From the NCBI GenBank assembly GCA_018649725.1, contig JABIHH010000052.1, forward strand, positions 101,406 through 162,070: a stretch of DNA of 60,665 nt. Direction: 5' to 3'. Position numbers and translations under genes: made by a program. The stretch is from Rhodospirillaceae bacterium. Lineage in GTDB: Bacteria; Pseudomonadota; Alphaproteobacteria; Rhodospirillales; UBA2165. Of this stretch, positions 15,456 to 24,809 are shown one piece after another (position 1 is the stretch's first letter; each line of letters starts with the position of its first letter). The notes under the pieces were generated by a model. That model ran no database searches. It had not been told where the DNA came from and saw nothing but the letters and a program-made list of their open reading frames with translations.

Positions 15456-16541
15456 TTATTTGTCCCAATGACGTACAATCGGCTGATTAGCAGCCCGCAT
15501 TGCATCCATATAGGTTTTCAAAATTGCCTTACCTGGAATACCTTTTTTCTCAAGGCGACCAGCCCAAGCACTAGCGACATCGGGCATTTCATTAGCCCAT
15601 TTAACACGCTGAGCTTGAGCCAAAACATTGATCTTACCGCCTTTAGCGACAAATTGTGCTTCTTTGGCTTTAGCAACAGCTTTAGCAGCTCTTGTTACGT
15701 GCTCACGATATGCATTCGCTGCAGTGGTGATAACTTTCTTGGCTTCTCCGGGGAGTTTGTTCCAAGAATTAATATTCATGGTGATTGCTTTAGAGTTTGC
15801 TGAACCAAGATTTGCTTTCAACATGTAAGGAGCAACTTCGTACATCTTACGGTTAACAACTGATTCAGTCCAAAGCATAATAGCACCAACAACACCACGG
15901 CTCAGCCAGTTATGGTATTTAACCAAACTACCTGCAACACCGACAGCACCGGTATTCTTAAGCCACAAAAGATTCAAACCAGCAGAGCCAGTTTTAATAC
16001 CCTTCATGTCCGAAATGCCTTTGATCTCTTTTTTACTAAAAATATTGTAAGTATCAAGAACCGCAGCATTCGTCAGATAATGCTGATTAAACTTTTTAAA
16101 CGCTGCCCGGTATTGAGGGTATTTACCCACTAATTTATCAACGGTACGTGCGATCAAAACTGGGTCAGAAGTCACGAATGGAGTTGCATAAGCAATCATT
16201 TGAAGCGGCACTTTATCACTATGGAAAACGGTGGTCACAACACCAATGTCGCCGAGACCTTTTTGCATGGCACCCATGACGCCGCGAGGCTTCACGATTT
16301 GGCCACCCCAAGCTTGGTTCCATTTGACTTTATAATTACCCGTTTTAGCCAAACCTTTATCAATTTCTGGAATTAAAAATTCAATAAATTCCTTAACCCA
16401 CATTGATTTTGGCGAATAGCCATCAATCGCGGTCAGATTAATCATTTCAGCTGACTTAGCTGGTGTCGCGGTGCCGAGACCCAGAACCATCGCACCTGCA
16501 ACGACTGCCCCAGTGGCAATCTTGAATTGTTTGGTAAGCAT
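15456..16541 (-). CDS. TRAP transporter substrate-binding protein (DctP family)
   Basis: A 361-residue secreted solute receptor with a Sec signal peptide (about 1-30, ending PAKSA). It has a two-lobe DctP fold with WNQAWGGQIVKPRGVMGAMQKGLGDIGVV, and MKGIKTGSAGLNLLW in the ligand region where DctP proteins usually have an Arg; the Lys here (MKGIK) may mark a different ligand. SD AGGAAGG precedes the ATG. First gene of the operon. No catabolic neighbour reveals the ligand. Confidence 0.93.
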   Translation of the reverse strand: MLTKQFKIATGAVVAGAMVLGLGTATPAKSAEMINLTAIDGYSPKSMWVKEFIEFLIPEIDKGLAKTGNYKVKWNQAWGGQIVKPRGVMGAMQKGLGDIGVVTTVFHSDKVPLQMIAYATPFVTSDPVLIARTVDKLVGKYPQYRAAFKKFNQHYLTNAAVLDTYNIFSKKEIKGISDMKGIKTGSAGLNLLWLKNTGAVGVAGSLVKYHNWLSRGVVGAIMLWTESVVNRKMYEVAPYMLKANLGSANSKAITMNINSWNKLPGEAKKVITTAANAYREHVTRAAKAVAKAKEAQFVAKGGKINVLAQAQRVKWANEMPDVASAWAGRLEKKGIPGKAILKTYMDAMRAANQPIVRHWDK

Positions 16542-16918
16542 TTTTTTGCCTTCCTGTAATTGGTTAAAAAAATAAATAACTCGCTTTTTATTCCAAGAGG
16601 AAAATTATTATATCGAGTTGTGGCCAAAATAGGGCACCTTGATCGTGTATGTCAATGCAGGAAAGGGATTTGAGAAAATTAAAAACACGTACACCAATAG
16701 GAAATTCTTATTATTTGAGACTTCAAGAGTATCCCTGGATTCAGGATATATGTAGAATTGAATCTCAACTAAAGTTGATCAGCTTTATTATTGTAAAAAA
16801 CCTTTATTTTCTGTAGTTTCCAATCCGAGATTAAGTAATTTTGGAAAAAATATATAATTTCCAAATTCGGCACGCATATGCCGAAATGGGGCAATAAATA
16901 AATTTAGGAGTAAACATT
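16542..16918. other. Divergent intergenic region, TRAP operon / deiodinase-like gene
   Basis: A 377-bp AT-rich region between divergent genes must hold both promoters. The only clear structure is the palindrome at 16866-16885. A TATATAATT box at about 16850-16858 is a reasonable -10 for the rightward gene. No coding sequence is supported. Confidence 0.5.
16866..16885. promoter_or_regulatory. Operator-like palindrome upstream of the deiodinase-like gene
   Basis: TTCGGCA (16866-16872) and TGCCGAA (16879-16885) form a perfect 7-bp inverted repeat with a 6-bp spacer CGCATA, centred about 43 bp before ATG 16919. It follows an AT-rich TATATAATT, so a bound protein would block transcription initiation. 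Candidate repressor site; regulator unknown. Confidence 0.5.
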
Positions 16919-17743
16919 ATGAACGCACCAGCGAAACCTCCAATGGTTTACAACAATGAGCATTTTACGGTGAAAGAATATGATTGGGACGTCTTTGGCG
17001 GACCGTCGGCCGGTGAGCAATTTATCGATTGCGAACTCTATGACCTTGAAACGGGGAATCAGGTCAAATTTTCAGACTTCAAGGGACAATGGGTCGTGCT
17101 TGAAACCGGCTCGTCGACCTGCTCGATGTACACTAAGAATATTCCTGATATGAAAAATATGGAACAAGACTATCCAGATGTGAAATTTTTACTGATCTAT
17201 GTGCGTGAAGCACATCCCGGAGAACGTCTGCACGCCCACAAGAATTGGGAAGAGAAACTGGCCGCGGCCAAGCTGGTTAAGCCGCGCTACAATGAGCATC
17301 GCCAAGTATTGGTTGATGGCGTCGAAGGCGAGTTCCACCGGCAATACGGCATGATGCCAAATATTCTTTATGTCATCCGTCCAGATGGCACGATCCATTA
17401 TCGCTGCAACTGGGCGACAGCTGATGATCTTCGCTCTGCCCTCGCCGACCGTGAAAATTTTCACACTTATGAAAATGCGGATGTGAAAAAACTGAAAGCG
17501 GCGCGTGGACTTTATACCACCATCCGCACCATGTGGACCGGTGGATTTGTCTCATTGTTTGATTTCATGAAAGCAAGCCCAGGCATGGCAATCCGCCATC
17601 AGCGGGTTGATAAATTCTACAAGGATAATGGCGGCTTTAATAAAAAGCCCGGCCTCTTCTCGCAAGGCTCAACCGGCCTGCAGGAATACGAAGCGACTGA
17701 ACAAGCTGAGAGTGGCGAGCAGAAAGAAAGCCAACCTGCGTAA
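16919..17743 (+). CDS. Deiodinase-like thioredoxin-fold protein (Cys form)
   Basis: A 274-residue cytoplasmic protein of the thioredoxin superfamily resembling bacterial iodothyronine-deiodinase-like proteins (PF00837). The active-site loop is LETGSSTCSMY with Cys68 where eukaryotic deiodinases carry selenocysteine. The following YVREAHPGE block (94-102) is shared with deiodinases. Peroxiredoxins are the other relatives. A tail from about 180 to 274 is lineage-specific. SD AGGAG precedes the ATG. No iodinated substrate is implied for bacteria; a peroxide or dehalogenation role is conceivable. A terminator follows at 17777-17809. Confidence 0.75.
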   Translation: MNAPAKPPMVYNNEHFTVKEYDWDVFGGPSAGEQFIDCELYDLETGNQVKFSDFKGQWVVLETGSSTCSMYTKNIPDMKNMEQDYPDVKFLLIYVREAHPGERLHAHKNWEEKLAAAKLVKPRYNEHRQVLVDGVEGEFHRQYGMMPNILYVIRPDGTIHYRCNWATADDLRSALADRENFHTYENADVKKLKAARGLYTTIRTMWTGGFVSLFDFMKASPGMAIRHQRVDKFYKDNGGFNKKPGLFSQGSTGLQEYEATEQAESGEQKESQPA

Positions 17744-17776
17744 CAAGCTGGCGAGTAAAGCCAAAAAACTTCAAAG

Positions 17777-17809
17777 AGGCTCCTGGTGCAAATCAGGGGC
17801 CTTTTTTTT
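17777..17809 (+). terminator. Rho-independent terminator
   Basis: AGGCTCCTG (17777-17785) pairs with CAGGGGCCT (17794-17802), one T-G pair, followed by a T-tract to 17809. It ends the deiodinase-like transcript and excludes the GTG at 17786 as the start of the next gene, since that start would lie inside this hairpin. Confidence 0.85.
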
Positions 17810-17851
17810 ATGGAAAAAGTTAAGTTTAGGAATTACCAGGAGGAACGATCA

Positions 17852-18310
17852 ATGAATGGACCGAAACCCAAAACAATGAATACCGTCACCATGGGTGCGA
17901 CCTGTCCATCACATGCTCGGACGGATTTAGCGACACGCGATGTCGAGCTTGTCACGGATGAGCCGATTGCCAGAGGCGGCACAAATCTAGGCTTTACGCC
18001 GACCGAGACTTTTATCGGCTCCCTCATCGCCTGCACGAATGTCATCGGCAACCGATGTGCAGAGAAAAACAATGTTGAGTTGGAAATCGTCAGCATTGAT
18101 GCCTCCTATGATTTCCATTTTCTGGGCGCCCAGATGAAAGAAGAAGTCGGTCTCCCCTTCTCCGAGATTCGCCTGACCATAAACGTTAAATCCGACGCTT
18201 CAGCCAAGCAAATCGCCAAAGTAAGTGAAGACCTCGGGAAATATTGCCCGGTAGCTAAAATGTTCCGCCAAACCGGCTGTAATGTTGTGGAAGACTGGGT
18301 CGTTATTTAG
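17852..18310 (+). CDS. OsmC family protein
   Basis: A 152-residue OsmC/Ohr-like protein with two conserved cysteines: one in SLIACTNVIGNRCAEKNNVEL and one in GKYCPVAKMFRQ. These match the reactive and resolving thiols of OsmC peroxidases of organic hydroperoxides. The start ATG 17852 has AGGAGG 8 bp upstream; an upstream GTG at 17786 lies in the terminator and is not used. Standalone after a terminator. Confidence 0.9.
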   Translation: MNGPKPKTMNTVTMGATCPSHARTDLATRDVELVTDEPIARGGTNLGFTPTETFIGSLIACTNVIGNRCAEKNNVELEIVSIDASYDFHFLGAQMKEEVGLPFSEIRLTINVKSDASAKQIAKVSEDLGKYCPVAKMFRQTGCNVVEDWVVI

Positions 18311-18495
18311 GACGTAAATCGACCCCTAACGGCCTTAAAATTAGTCCAAGATTTTCTTCTTTTTAGGTTGAAATATATTGAAATAAACACCATCTCACTA
18401 ATTACACTAATGCAGCTTTTAATTACGCACCTATAAAATTAAGCGTCTGGAAGTCTGCAAATACAATTATTTTTTTACGGTGAGATTTAATAACA

Positions 18496-21400
18496 GTGAA
18501 TTCCGATTTTAGAAAATCGCCTATCTGGGATGGCGTTGATCGGCGAAGCGGAAATCCAACCGCCCAAACATCGCCCAAGGTTATCGTTCTATCCGTTTTA
18601 ATAGCCATTGCAACTTTCGCTTTCGATCTAACGGCACCGCTTGGAATTGCCGGCGGAATTCCCTATGTCGCTCTAGTGCTTATTGGCTGGTGGTATCGAG
18701 ACCGCTCAGCACTTTTATTCCTCGCGACAACCAGTTCAATATTGACAATATTTGCCTTCTTTTTTTCACCGGTGGGCGCTACTGCTTGGGTCGTCTTAAC
18801 CAATAGAACTCTCACATTATCAGCAATATGGATAACGGCAATCGTTCTGTGGCTCGGTTGGAATGAACGCACGATGGGTGCACCTCAAACTGGAAATATC
18901 GCAAAATCCTATTCAATCAGGAAACGTGAACTCCTGTTTGTCAGCGCGCTGATGATTATTATTCTTGTCTCCTCATGGGGCGTTTTGACTCACATTGACG
19001 GTGATGCAAGGAATGATCTTAAAAAATCCTTACATTCTGTGTTGAATTCGGTCCATTTGAATATTCGCAATCAATTGGAAGAACACAAAAAAGCAGCCAG
19101 GGTTTGGATTACTCATAAACAGGCCTCAGAAGCAGTTTTGGCTTTGACGAAATTACCATTTGATCCAGCAACTTTGATCACCAGTCCTGCTCAAATTAAA
19201 TTGCGCAATTGGATGAAGCCGGTATTTGTCTCGCATAACTACCGTGGCTTTTTTGTCATCGGGAAAAACAACATAAATCTCGCCTCAAGTCGTGACGCCA
19301 ATATTGGTGTGGTAAATTTGCTTAGTGGACAAGGTAATTTTTTAGACCGGATATGGGCCGGCGAGACATTGATTAGTCTACCACGACCTTCTGACGTCCC
19401 TCTCAAGGATGTGTTTGGCGATATGATCGAAGGTTTGGCCACCATGTTCGTCGCCACGCCGGTGAAAAATGAAAATGGAATTATTGTCGCCATATTGGCG
19501 TTTCGTCTTGATCCCGATAACAGCTTTTCGCCAATTTTTGAAAGCGGTAGAATTGGTAACAGTGGTGAATCCTACGCCTTTGATAGCAAGGGTCTTATGA
19601 TCAGCGAAAGCCGCTTCAATGACCATTTGCATAAAATTGGTTTAATTAAGCAAAACCGACACTCAGACCTGAATGTTGAGATTCGTGATCCGGGTGTCAA
19701 TATGGTGATGGGACTTAAATCGCCACTCCCGAGGATCAGGCATCCTCTCACCCAAATGGCCAAAAGCGCGACCAGGGGCGAAACAAGTTTCGATTTGAGC
19801 GGTTACAATGATTATCGCGGTGTACCCGTCGTTGGCGCTTGGCTTTGGGACAAGAACCTTGGCTTTGGAATTACCACAGAAGTCGATGTTGAAGAGGCAT
19901 TTGCTTCTTTTAATGAAATTCGTTTTGCCATTGCTGTGTTCACACTCCTATCTATTGGCGTTTTGATTATTTTTACAGTCGCATCGTCGCGATCGCGCAA
20001 ACAAATCGCTTCAAGCGAGGAAAAATACCGCGAAAGCATCAACTCAACGTCGGAAGGTTATTGCCGGATTGGTCTAGACGGAGAATTACGCGAAGTTAAT
20101 CAAGCCTTCTGCGCCATGTTGGGATATCCAGAAAACGAGCTTCTCGGACAAAAGATGATCGAGTATTTTGCCCCTGAGGATGTTGAACGTCAAAAGGCAA
20201 GCATGTCGAGAGCCGCAACGACAAACCAAAGAAATACCGAAGCTATTTACCAGAATAAACAAGGTGACAGAATATATACCCAGGTCAATGCGACGACGAT
20301 TTGGGGAGCCAATGAAGAAGCAATTGGATCTTTCGCTTTCCTTACCAACATCACCGATCGAAAAAAAATCGAAGACGAATTGGCTGAAAAAGTTCGGGAA
20401 TTAGACTTCCAGAAAGACACCCTTGATCAACATGCGATTGTCAGTATCGCCGATGTCGAAGGCAATATCACCTACATGAACGACAAGTTCTGCGATATCA
20501 GCGGCTATTCGAGGGAGGAATTGCTGGGCAATAATCACCGAATGCTTAAGTCTGATGAGCACCCACCCGAATTCTACGCGGACCTATGGAAGACCATTGC
20601 CATGGGAAATGTGTGGCAGGGAACCATTAAGAATTTTGCAAAGGATGGAGGCTCTTATTGGGTTGATGCGACCATCGTTCCTTTTTTAGACGAACAAGGT
20701 AATCCTTTCCAATACGTTGCTATTCGAACGGATATTACGGAACGGAAAAATGCTGAAGAAATGCTGAGCACGGCCATTGAAAACATTTCTGACGGCTTCG
20801 TTCTGTATGACGAAGATGACCGCTTGGTACTTTGCAATCAGCAATACCGCAGAATTTATCCCAACACCTATGATCTTATTATTCCGGGTGCCAAATTTGA
20901 AGATATCATCAGAGGTAGTGCCGAGCGCGGAGAATATCCTCAAGCCATTGGCCGCGAAGAAGAATGGATTGCAGAACGCCTTGCGCAGAGGGACCGGGAT
21001 CAAGAAGTTTATGAACAAGAGCTCGCCGGTGAGCGTTGGATCAGGGTCTATGACAAAACCTTACCGAACGGCATGAAACTTGGCGTTAGGATCGACATTA
21101 CCGAGCTCAAGCAATCAAAGCAGGTAGCCGATGATGCCAACCAAGCGAAGTCGGAATTTCTTTCCTCAATGAGCCATGAACTCCGCACACCGATGAATGC
21201 TATCCTGGGTTTTGGCCAGATGCTCGACTTTAATCCAAACGAACCTTTGACCGAGGCACAAAAAAAATGCGTCGACCATATTTTAACCGGCGGTCAACAT
21301 CTCCTAGACCTCATTAACGACATCCTCGATCTGGCGCGCATCGAAGCTGGAAAAGTTGACCTATCATTAGAGGCTATTTCGCCAATAGACGTTTTGAAGG

Positions 21401-22281
21401 AATGTCGTTCTTTAACCAGTGCAATGGCTGAGAAACGCGGGATTGATATTTCAATTCCCGATGACGCGGGTGACCTCCCAAAGATTAGGGCTGATTACAC
21501 GCGTTTTAAGCAAGTGCTCCTTAATTTGATGTCCAATGCGGTTAAATATAATAACGAGAATGGTTCGATGATCATCGACTTTGAGGAAATGCCGAATTCG
21601 ATGTTACGCCTCAACGTAAGGGATACCGGCGACGGTATTTCAGATGAGCAACAGCAGGAACTGTTTAAACCTTTCAGTCGTCTCGGCGCGGAGAATTCCG
21701 AAATTGAAGGGACCGGCATCGGCCTTGTTGTCTGCAAAGATTTAATGGGCTTGATGGGTGGTATAATAGGGCTGGAGAGTGATGTTGGAAAAGGGTCAAA
21801 CTTCTGGATCGGTCTCCCTACTGCGGATGTGGTTGGCATCGAACCGAGCACCGTATTGGAGCTTCCTGAGGAAAACGCCCTCCCTAAAATTGGTGGCACC
21901 GTACTTTATGTCGAAGACAATCCGGCCAACCTTCAACTGATGGAAGTTATCGTCTCGCGTATCGAAGGCCTTGAAATGATTTCTGCTCACACTGGCGAAC
22001 TGGGAATAGAATTAGCGAGAGCAGAAAATCCAGACATGATTATTTTGGATATTAACCTGTCAGGCATCAGTGGCATCGAAGTTCTTGATAGACTGCGAGG
22101 CTTTGAAAGCACCAGAGACATACCAACTGTTGCGTTGAGCGCTGCGGCAACGACACGAGACATAGAAAGAGGAATGGAGGCTGGGTTTGTCAAATACCTC
22201 ACAAAACCCATCAATGTTCAGGAAGTCGCCGAGACGATCGGCAATTATATAAGAAAGAATGCAAATGCCGGAAACGATTGA
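18496..22281 (+). CDS. Hybrid sensor histidine kinase with PAS domains and receiver
   Basis: A 1261-residue membrane kinase. Residues about 28-125 form a four-helix membrane domain (TAPLGIAGGIPYVALVLIGWW..., SPVGATAWVVLTNRTLTLSAIW), nearly the same as in the kinase at 30788. A fifth helix (about 148-167), a periplasmic Cache-like domain (about 168-475) and a sixth helix (about 477-498) follow. Three PAS regions (about 510-630, 640-755, 760-870) lead to the HisKA domain with phospho-acceptor His894 (MSHELRTP), the ATPase domain (SNAVKYN, RDTGDGI, GTGIGL) and a receiver with Asp1185. The start is GTG. The HD-GYP gene overlaps its end by 23 bp, so the two are probably a signalling pair. Confidence 0.93.
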   Translation: MNSDFRKSPIWDGVDRRSGNPTAQTSPKVIVLSVLIAIATFAFDLTAPLGIAGGIPYVALVLIGWWYRDRSALLFLATTSSILTIFAFFFSPVGATAWVVLTNRTLTLSAIWITAIVLWLGWNERTMGAPQTGNIAKSYSIRKRELLFVSALMIIILVSSWGVLTHIDGDARNDLKKSLHSVLNSVHLNIRNQLEEHKKAARVWITHKQASEAVLALTKLPFDPATLITSPAQIKLRNWMKPVFVSHNYRGFFVIGKNNINLASSRDANIGVVNLLSGQGNFLDRIWAGETLISLPRPSDVPLKDVFGDMIEGLATMFVATPVKNENGIIVAILAFRLDPDNSFSPIFESGRIGNSGESYAFDSKGLMISESRFNDHLHKIGLIKQNRHSDLNVEIRDPGVNMVMGLKSPLPRIRHPLTQMAKSATRGETSFDLSGYNDYRGVPVVGAWLWDKNLGFGITTEVDVEEAFASFNEIRFAIAVFTLLSIGVLIIFTVASSRSRKQIASSEEKYRESINSTSEGYCRIGLDGELREVNQAFCAMLGYPENELLGQKMIEYFAPEDVERQKASMSRAATTNQRNTEAIYQNKQGDRIYTQVNATTIWGANEEAIGSFAFLTNITDRKKIEDELAEKVRELDFQKDTLDQHAIVSIADVEGNITYMNDKFCDISGYSREELLGNNHRMLKSDEHPPEFYADLWKTIAMGNVWQGTIKNFAKDGGSYWVDATIVPFLDEQGNPFQYVAIRTDITERKNAEEMLSTAIENISDGFVLYDEDDRLVLCNQQYRRIYPNTYDLIIPGAKFEDIIRGSAERGEYPQAIGREEEWIAERLAQRDRDQEVYEQELAGERWIRVYDKTLPNGMKLGVRIDITELKQSKQVADDANQAKSEFLSSMSHELRTPMNAILGFGQMLDFNPNEPLTEAQKKCVDHILTGGQHLLDLINDILDLARIEAGKVDLSLEAISPIDVLKECRSLTSAMAEKRGIDISIPDDAGDLPKIRADYTRFKQVLLNLMSNAVKYNNENGSMIIDFEEMPNSMLRLNVRDTGDGISDEQQQELFKPFSRLGAENSEIEGTGIGLVVCKDLMGLMGGIIGLESDVGKGSNFWIGLPTADVVGIEPSTVLELPEENALPKIGGTVLYVEDNPANLQLMEVIVSRIEGLEMISAHTGELGIELARAENPDMIILDINLSGISGIEVLDRLRGFESTRDIPTVALSAAATTRDIERGMEAGFVKYLTKPINVQEVAETIGNYIRKNANAGND

Positions 22282-23353
22282 TCAAAATCACGATGCCAAA
22301 ATATTGATCGTAGATGATAAGATAGAAAATGTTCAACTCCTGGAAATGATGTTGACCTATGCCGGCTATAAAAATGTGACCAGTACAACTGACTCGCGAG
22401 ACGTAGAGCAGCTCCACCAGGACAATAATTTTGACATTATTTTGCTCGATATCCGCATGCCTCATTTGGACGGCTATCAGGTTATGGGAAAGCTGTCGAG
22501 CCAGGTCAAAGATGACTATCTTCCCGTCCTGGTTCTGACAGCACAAAAAGATATGGAAACTAAGCTCAAAGCCCTGGAGGCGGGAGCCAAAGACTTTGTC
22601 ACCAAACCCTTTGATAAGACTGAAGTACTCAATCGCATCGCCAATATGCTTGAAGTTAGAACTCTCTATAATGAACGCAGACAGCAAAATGAAATTTTAG
22701 AAGCCAAGGTTCAGGAGCGTACGCTCGAGCTTCAAGAACGCAATAAAGAGCTCGAAGAAACACGGTTGGAAATTATTCGTAGGCTCGGTCGAGCCGGCGA
22801 ATACCGCGACAATGAAACCGGCATGCATGTCATCCGCATGAGTAAAAGCTGTCAACGCCTTGCCCTTGCTGCCGGGCTCGGCGAAGAGCATGCGGAGCGC
22901 ATACTACAAGCGAGCCCAATGCATGACGTCGGCAAGATTGGTATCCCCGATGGCATTCTTCTTAAACCGGGCAAACTCGATCCCGAAGAATGGGAGATTA
23001 TGAAAACCCATGCTGAGATTGGTGCAGACATTATGGGCGATTTTGATTCTCCGCTTATGCGAATGGCTGGAATGATCGCGTTCACCCATCACGAAAAATA
23101 TGACGGCTCAGGTTATCCAAATGGAATTAAAGGTAACGGCATCCCGATCGAGGGTCGCATCGCTGCCATCTGCGATGTATTTGATGCCCTAACTTCCGAG
23201 CGCCCTTACAAAGAGGCATGGTCGGTAGAACGTGCCGTGGATTTGATCAATGAGGAATCCGGGAAACATTTCGACCCCGAGCTTGTCCGCTTATTCAATG
23301 AGATCCTGCCCGATGTTCTCACTATCCGCGAGCAATATGCTGACGAAGAATAA
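22259..23353 (+). CDS. Response regulator with HD-GYP phosphodiesterase domain
   Basis: About 362-364 residues: a CheY-like receiver (about 13-130, phospho-acceptor Asp62 or 64 in IILLDIRMPHLDG, Lys in VTKPF), a coiled-coil linker (about 137-180, LEAKVQERTLELQERNKELEE), and an HD-GYP domain with HDVGKIGIPD and HHEKYDGSGYP intact. HD-GYP domains break down cyclic di-GMP, linking this pathway to motility or biofilm control. The gene starts within the end of the kinase gene (ATG 22259 or 22265), which points to translational coupling and a direct kinase partnership. Confidence 0.95.
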   Translation: MQMPETIDQNHDAKILIVDDKIENVQLLEMMLTYAGYKNVTSTTDSRDVEQLHQDNNFDIILLDIRMPHLDGYQVMGKLSSQVKDDYLPVLVLTAQKDMETKLKALEAGAKDFVTKPFDKTEVLNRIANMLEVRTLYNERRQQNEILEAKVQERTLELQERNKELEETRLEIIRRLGRAGEYRDNETGMHVIRMSKSCQRLALAAGLGEEHAERILQASPMHDVGKIGIPDGILLKPGKLDPEEWEIMKTHAEIGADIMGDFDSPLMRMAGMIAFTHHEKYDGSGYPNGIKGNGIPIEGRIAAICDVFDALTSERPYKEAWSVERAVDLINEESGKHFDPELVRLFNEILPDVLTIREQYADEE

Positions 23354-23443
23354 ATCCTTTCGCCTCATTTAGCTGTTTTCATTTCTTCAATAGTTTCTAT
23401 AATACAAAAAACTAATGTTAAATGAAGCTTGCGGAGGCCCCTA

Positions 23444-24352
23444 TTGAAAAAATCACTCGCAACAACTCTATTGGCGCTCATCTTAATTCTCGGGTTTAGT
23501 CCCGCCCAGGCAGAGACGATAAGACTTCCGTTTAACGGCCTAAATCTCATCGGCGAATTTGTCCTAGGCGACAACCGAAAACCAACCGACAGAACCATAT
23601 TGGTGCTCCATGGCACCCTCGCCCATCTCGGTATGGAAACGATCAAGAATCTGCAAGGTGTTTTAAAAGAGCGTGGCCTTAATTCTCTGGCGATCAATTT
23701 GAGCTTTGGCCTGAACAACCGCACTGGCATGTATAAATGCGACGTGCCCCACCGCCATCTTTATGGTGATGCGATCCCCGAGCTTACCCATTGGCTGGGC
23801 TGGTTAAAAAAGAAGGGCATCAAGGATGTCACCCTGTTTGGCCATTCCCGCGGCGGTGGCCAAGCAGCTTTGTTTGGCGCCACCTCGGATCACCAGCTGG
23901 TCAAGCGGCTGGTCTTACTGGCACCCGCCACCTGGAACAAGCAACGGGTTGCAAACGGATTTAAGAGATCTCATAAGCGCCCACTCGCCGATGTCTTAAA
24001 AGAGGCGCACGCTTTGGTGAAAGCCGGCAAGGGCAAAGACTATATGAAAGGCACCGGCATTCTGTATTGCCCGGGCGCAGATGTGACGGCTGAGAGTTTT
24101 TTATCCTATTACCAGCCCAGCACCCGCTATGACACACCAACCCAGCTAGCTAAGATCAAACGACCTGTCCTGGTCGTCGCTGGCGGCCAAGATAAAGTTG
24201 TACGAGATATTGCCCAAAGAACCAAACCCATCGCTGCCGCGCGTGATAATATTCATCTCGTCGTTGTTGATGATGCCGGGCATTTTTTCCTCGACCTCTA
24301 TGCCGAGGACGTCGTCGACGCCATGGAGGAGTTTTTGGGTGGTGGCAGCTGA
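23444..24352 (+). CDS. Exported alpha/beta hydrolase
   Basis: About 302 residues with a Sec signal peptide (about 1-23, ending SPAQA). The hydrolase fold shows ILVLHGTLAH (oxyanion side), the nucleophile elbow GHSRGGGQ, and a C-terminal acid/His arrangement (AGGQDKVV, DDAGHFFLDL). The start is TTG 23444 with GGAGG 7 bp upstream; a TTG at 23429 in the same frame lacks this. The substrate is unknown. It is located in the periplasm. The family resembles DUF3530 and esterase-like proteins. Confidence 0.85.
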   Translation: MKKSLATTLLALILILGFSPAQAETIRLPFNGLNLIGEFVLGDNRKPTDRTILVLHGTLAHLGMETIKNLQGVLKERGLNSLAINLSFGLNNRTGMYKCDVPHRHLYGDAIPELTHWLGWLKKKGIKDVTLFGHSRGGGQAALFGATSDHQLVKRLVLLAPATWNKQRVANGFKRSHKRPLADVLKEAHALVKAGKGKDYMKGTGILYCPGADVTAESFLSYYQPSTRYDTPTQLAKIKRPVLVVAGGQDKVVRDIAQRTKPIAAARDNIHLVVVDDAGHFFLDLYAEDVVDAMEEFLGGGS

Positions 24353-24434
24353 ATAGCCAAATGAAAGGCTTGCACCCTCGCGGTAAAACGGCTTTGGTAA
24401 AGACTTAATCCAATGTCCATCAGCGAGAAACATT

Positions 24435-24683
24435 TTGCTCAAACCAATCGCCATTAAAATTGATGACATCTATGTGCCGGCAGACCGTCGTAAAGAGCTC
24501 GACCCAGATAAGGTAGAGACCGTTGCCGAAGAAATCATGGAAGAAGCTGAGGAGCAGCCGATAATGGTGCGCCAGGGCAAAGATCGCTACGTCCTAACCC
24601 GCGGCGTTCACCGTCTCGAAGCCCGCAAAGCTCTTGGCGAAGAAACCATTCAAGCGATTGTTGTCGGCGCCAAGCTGCACTGA
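24435..24683 (+). CDS. Mini ParB/Srx-like domain protein
   Basis: An 82-residue protein consisting of little more than a ParB N-terminal-like fold: KIDDIYVPADRRKELDPDKVETVAEEIMEEAEEQPIMVRQGKDRYVLTRGVHRLEA in its successive segments, including an RGVHRLEA variant of the ParB box GHRR. Full ParB proteins add helix-turn-helix and dimer domains, which are missing here. It could be a small CTPase/nuclease-like regulator or a sulfiredoxin-like protein. The start is a TTG and could be a few codons off. It follows the exported hydrolase by 82 bp. Confidence 0.7.
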   Translation: MLKPIAIKIDDIYVPADRRKELDPDKVETVAEEIMEEAEEQPIMVRQGKDRYVLTRGVHRLEARKALGEETIQAIVVGAKLH

Positions 24684-24809
24684 ACATTGGCTGCACCGAC
24701 AACGTAAGCGCCTAGATTCGAATAAGGTGTCGTGAGCGCAATCATATCATGAGATGCACCCCCCAGAAAGCCTATTCCTCTGGCGGGCTTGTTGAAAAAC
24801 TTAAAAGAG

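Noticed and set aside
16750-16780. CAACTAAAGTTG dyad as an operator
   Set aside because: Arms are only 5 bp in AT-rich DNA and expected by chance; the 16866 palindrome is much stronger.
17786-17851. N-terminal extension of the OsmC gene from a GTG
   Set aside because: That GTG lies inside a terminator hairpin, while ATG 17852 has a perfect AGGAGG.
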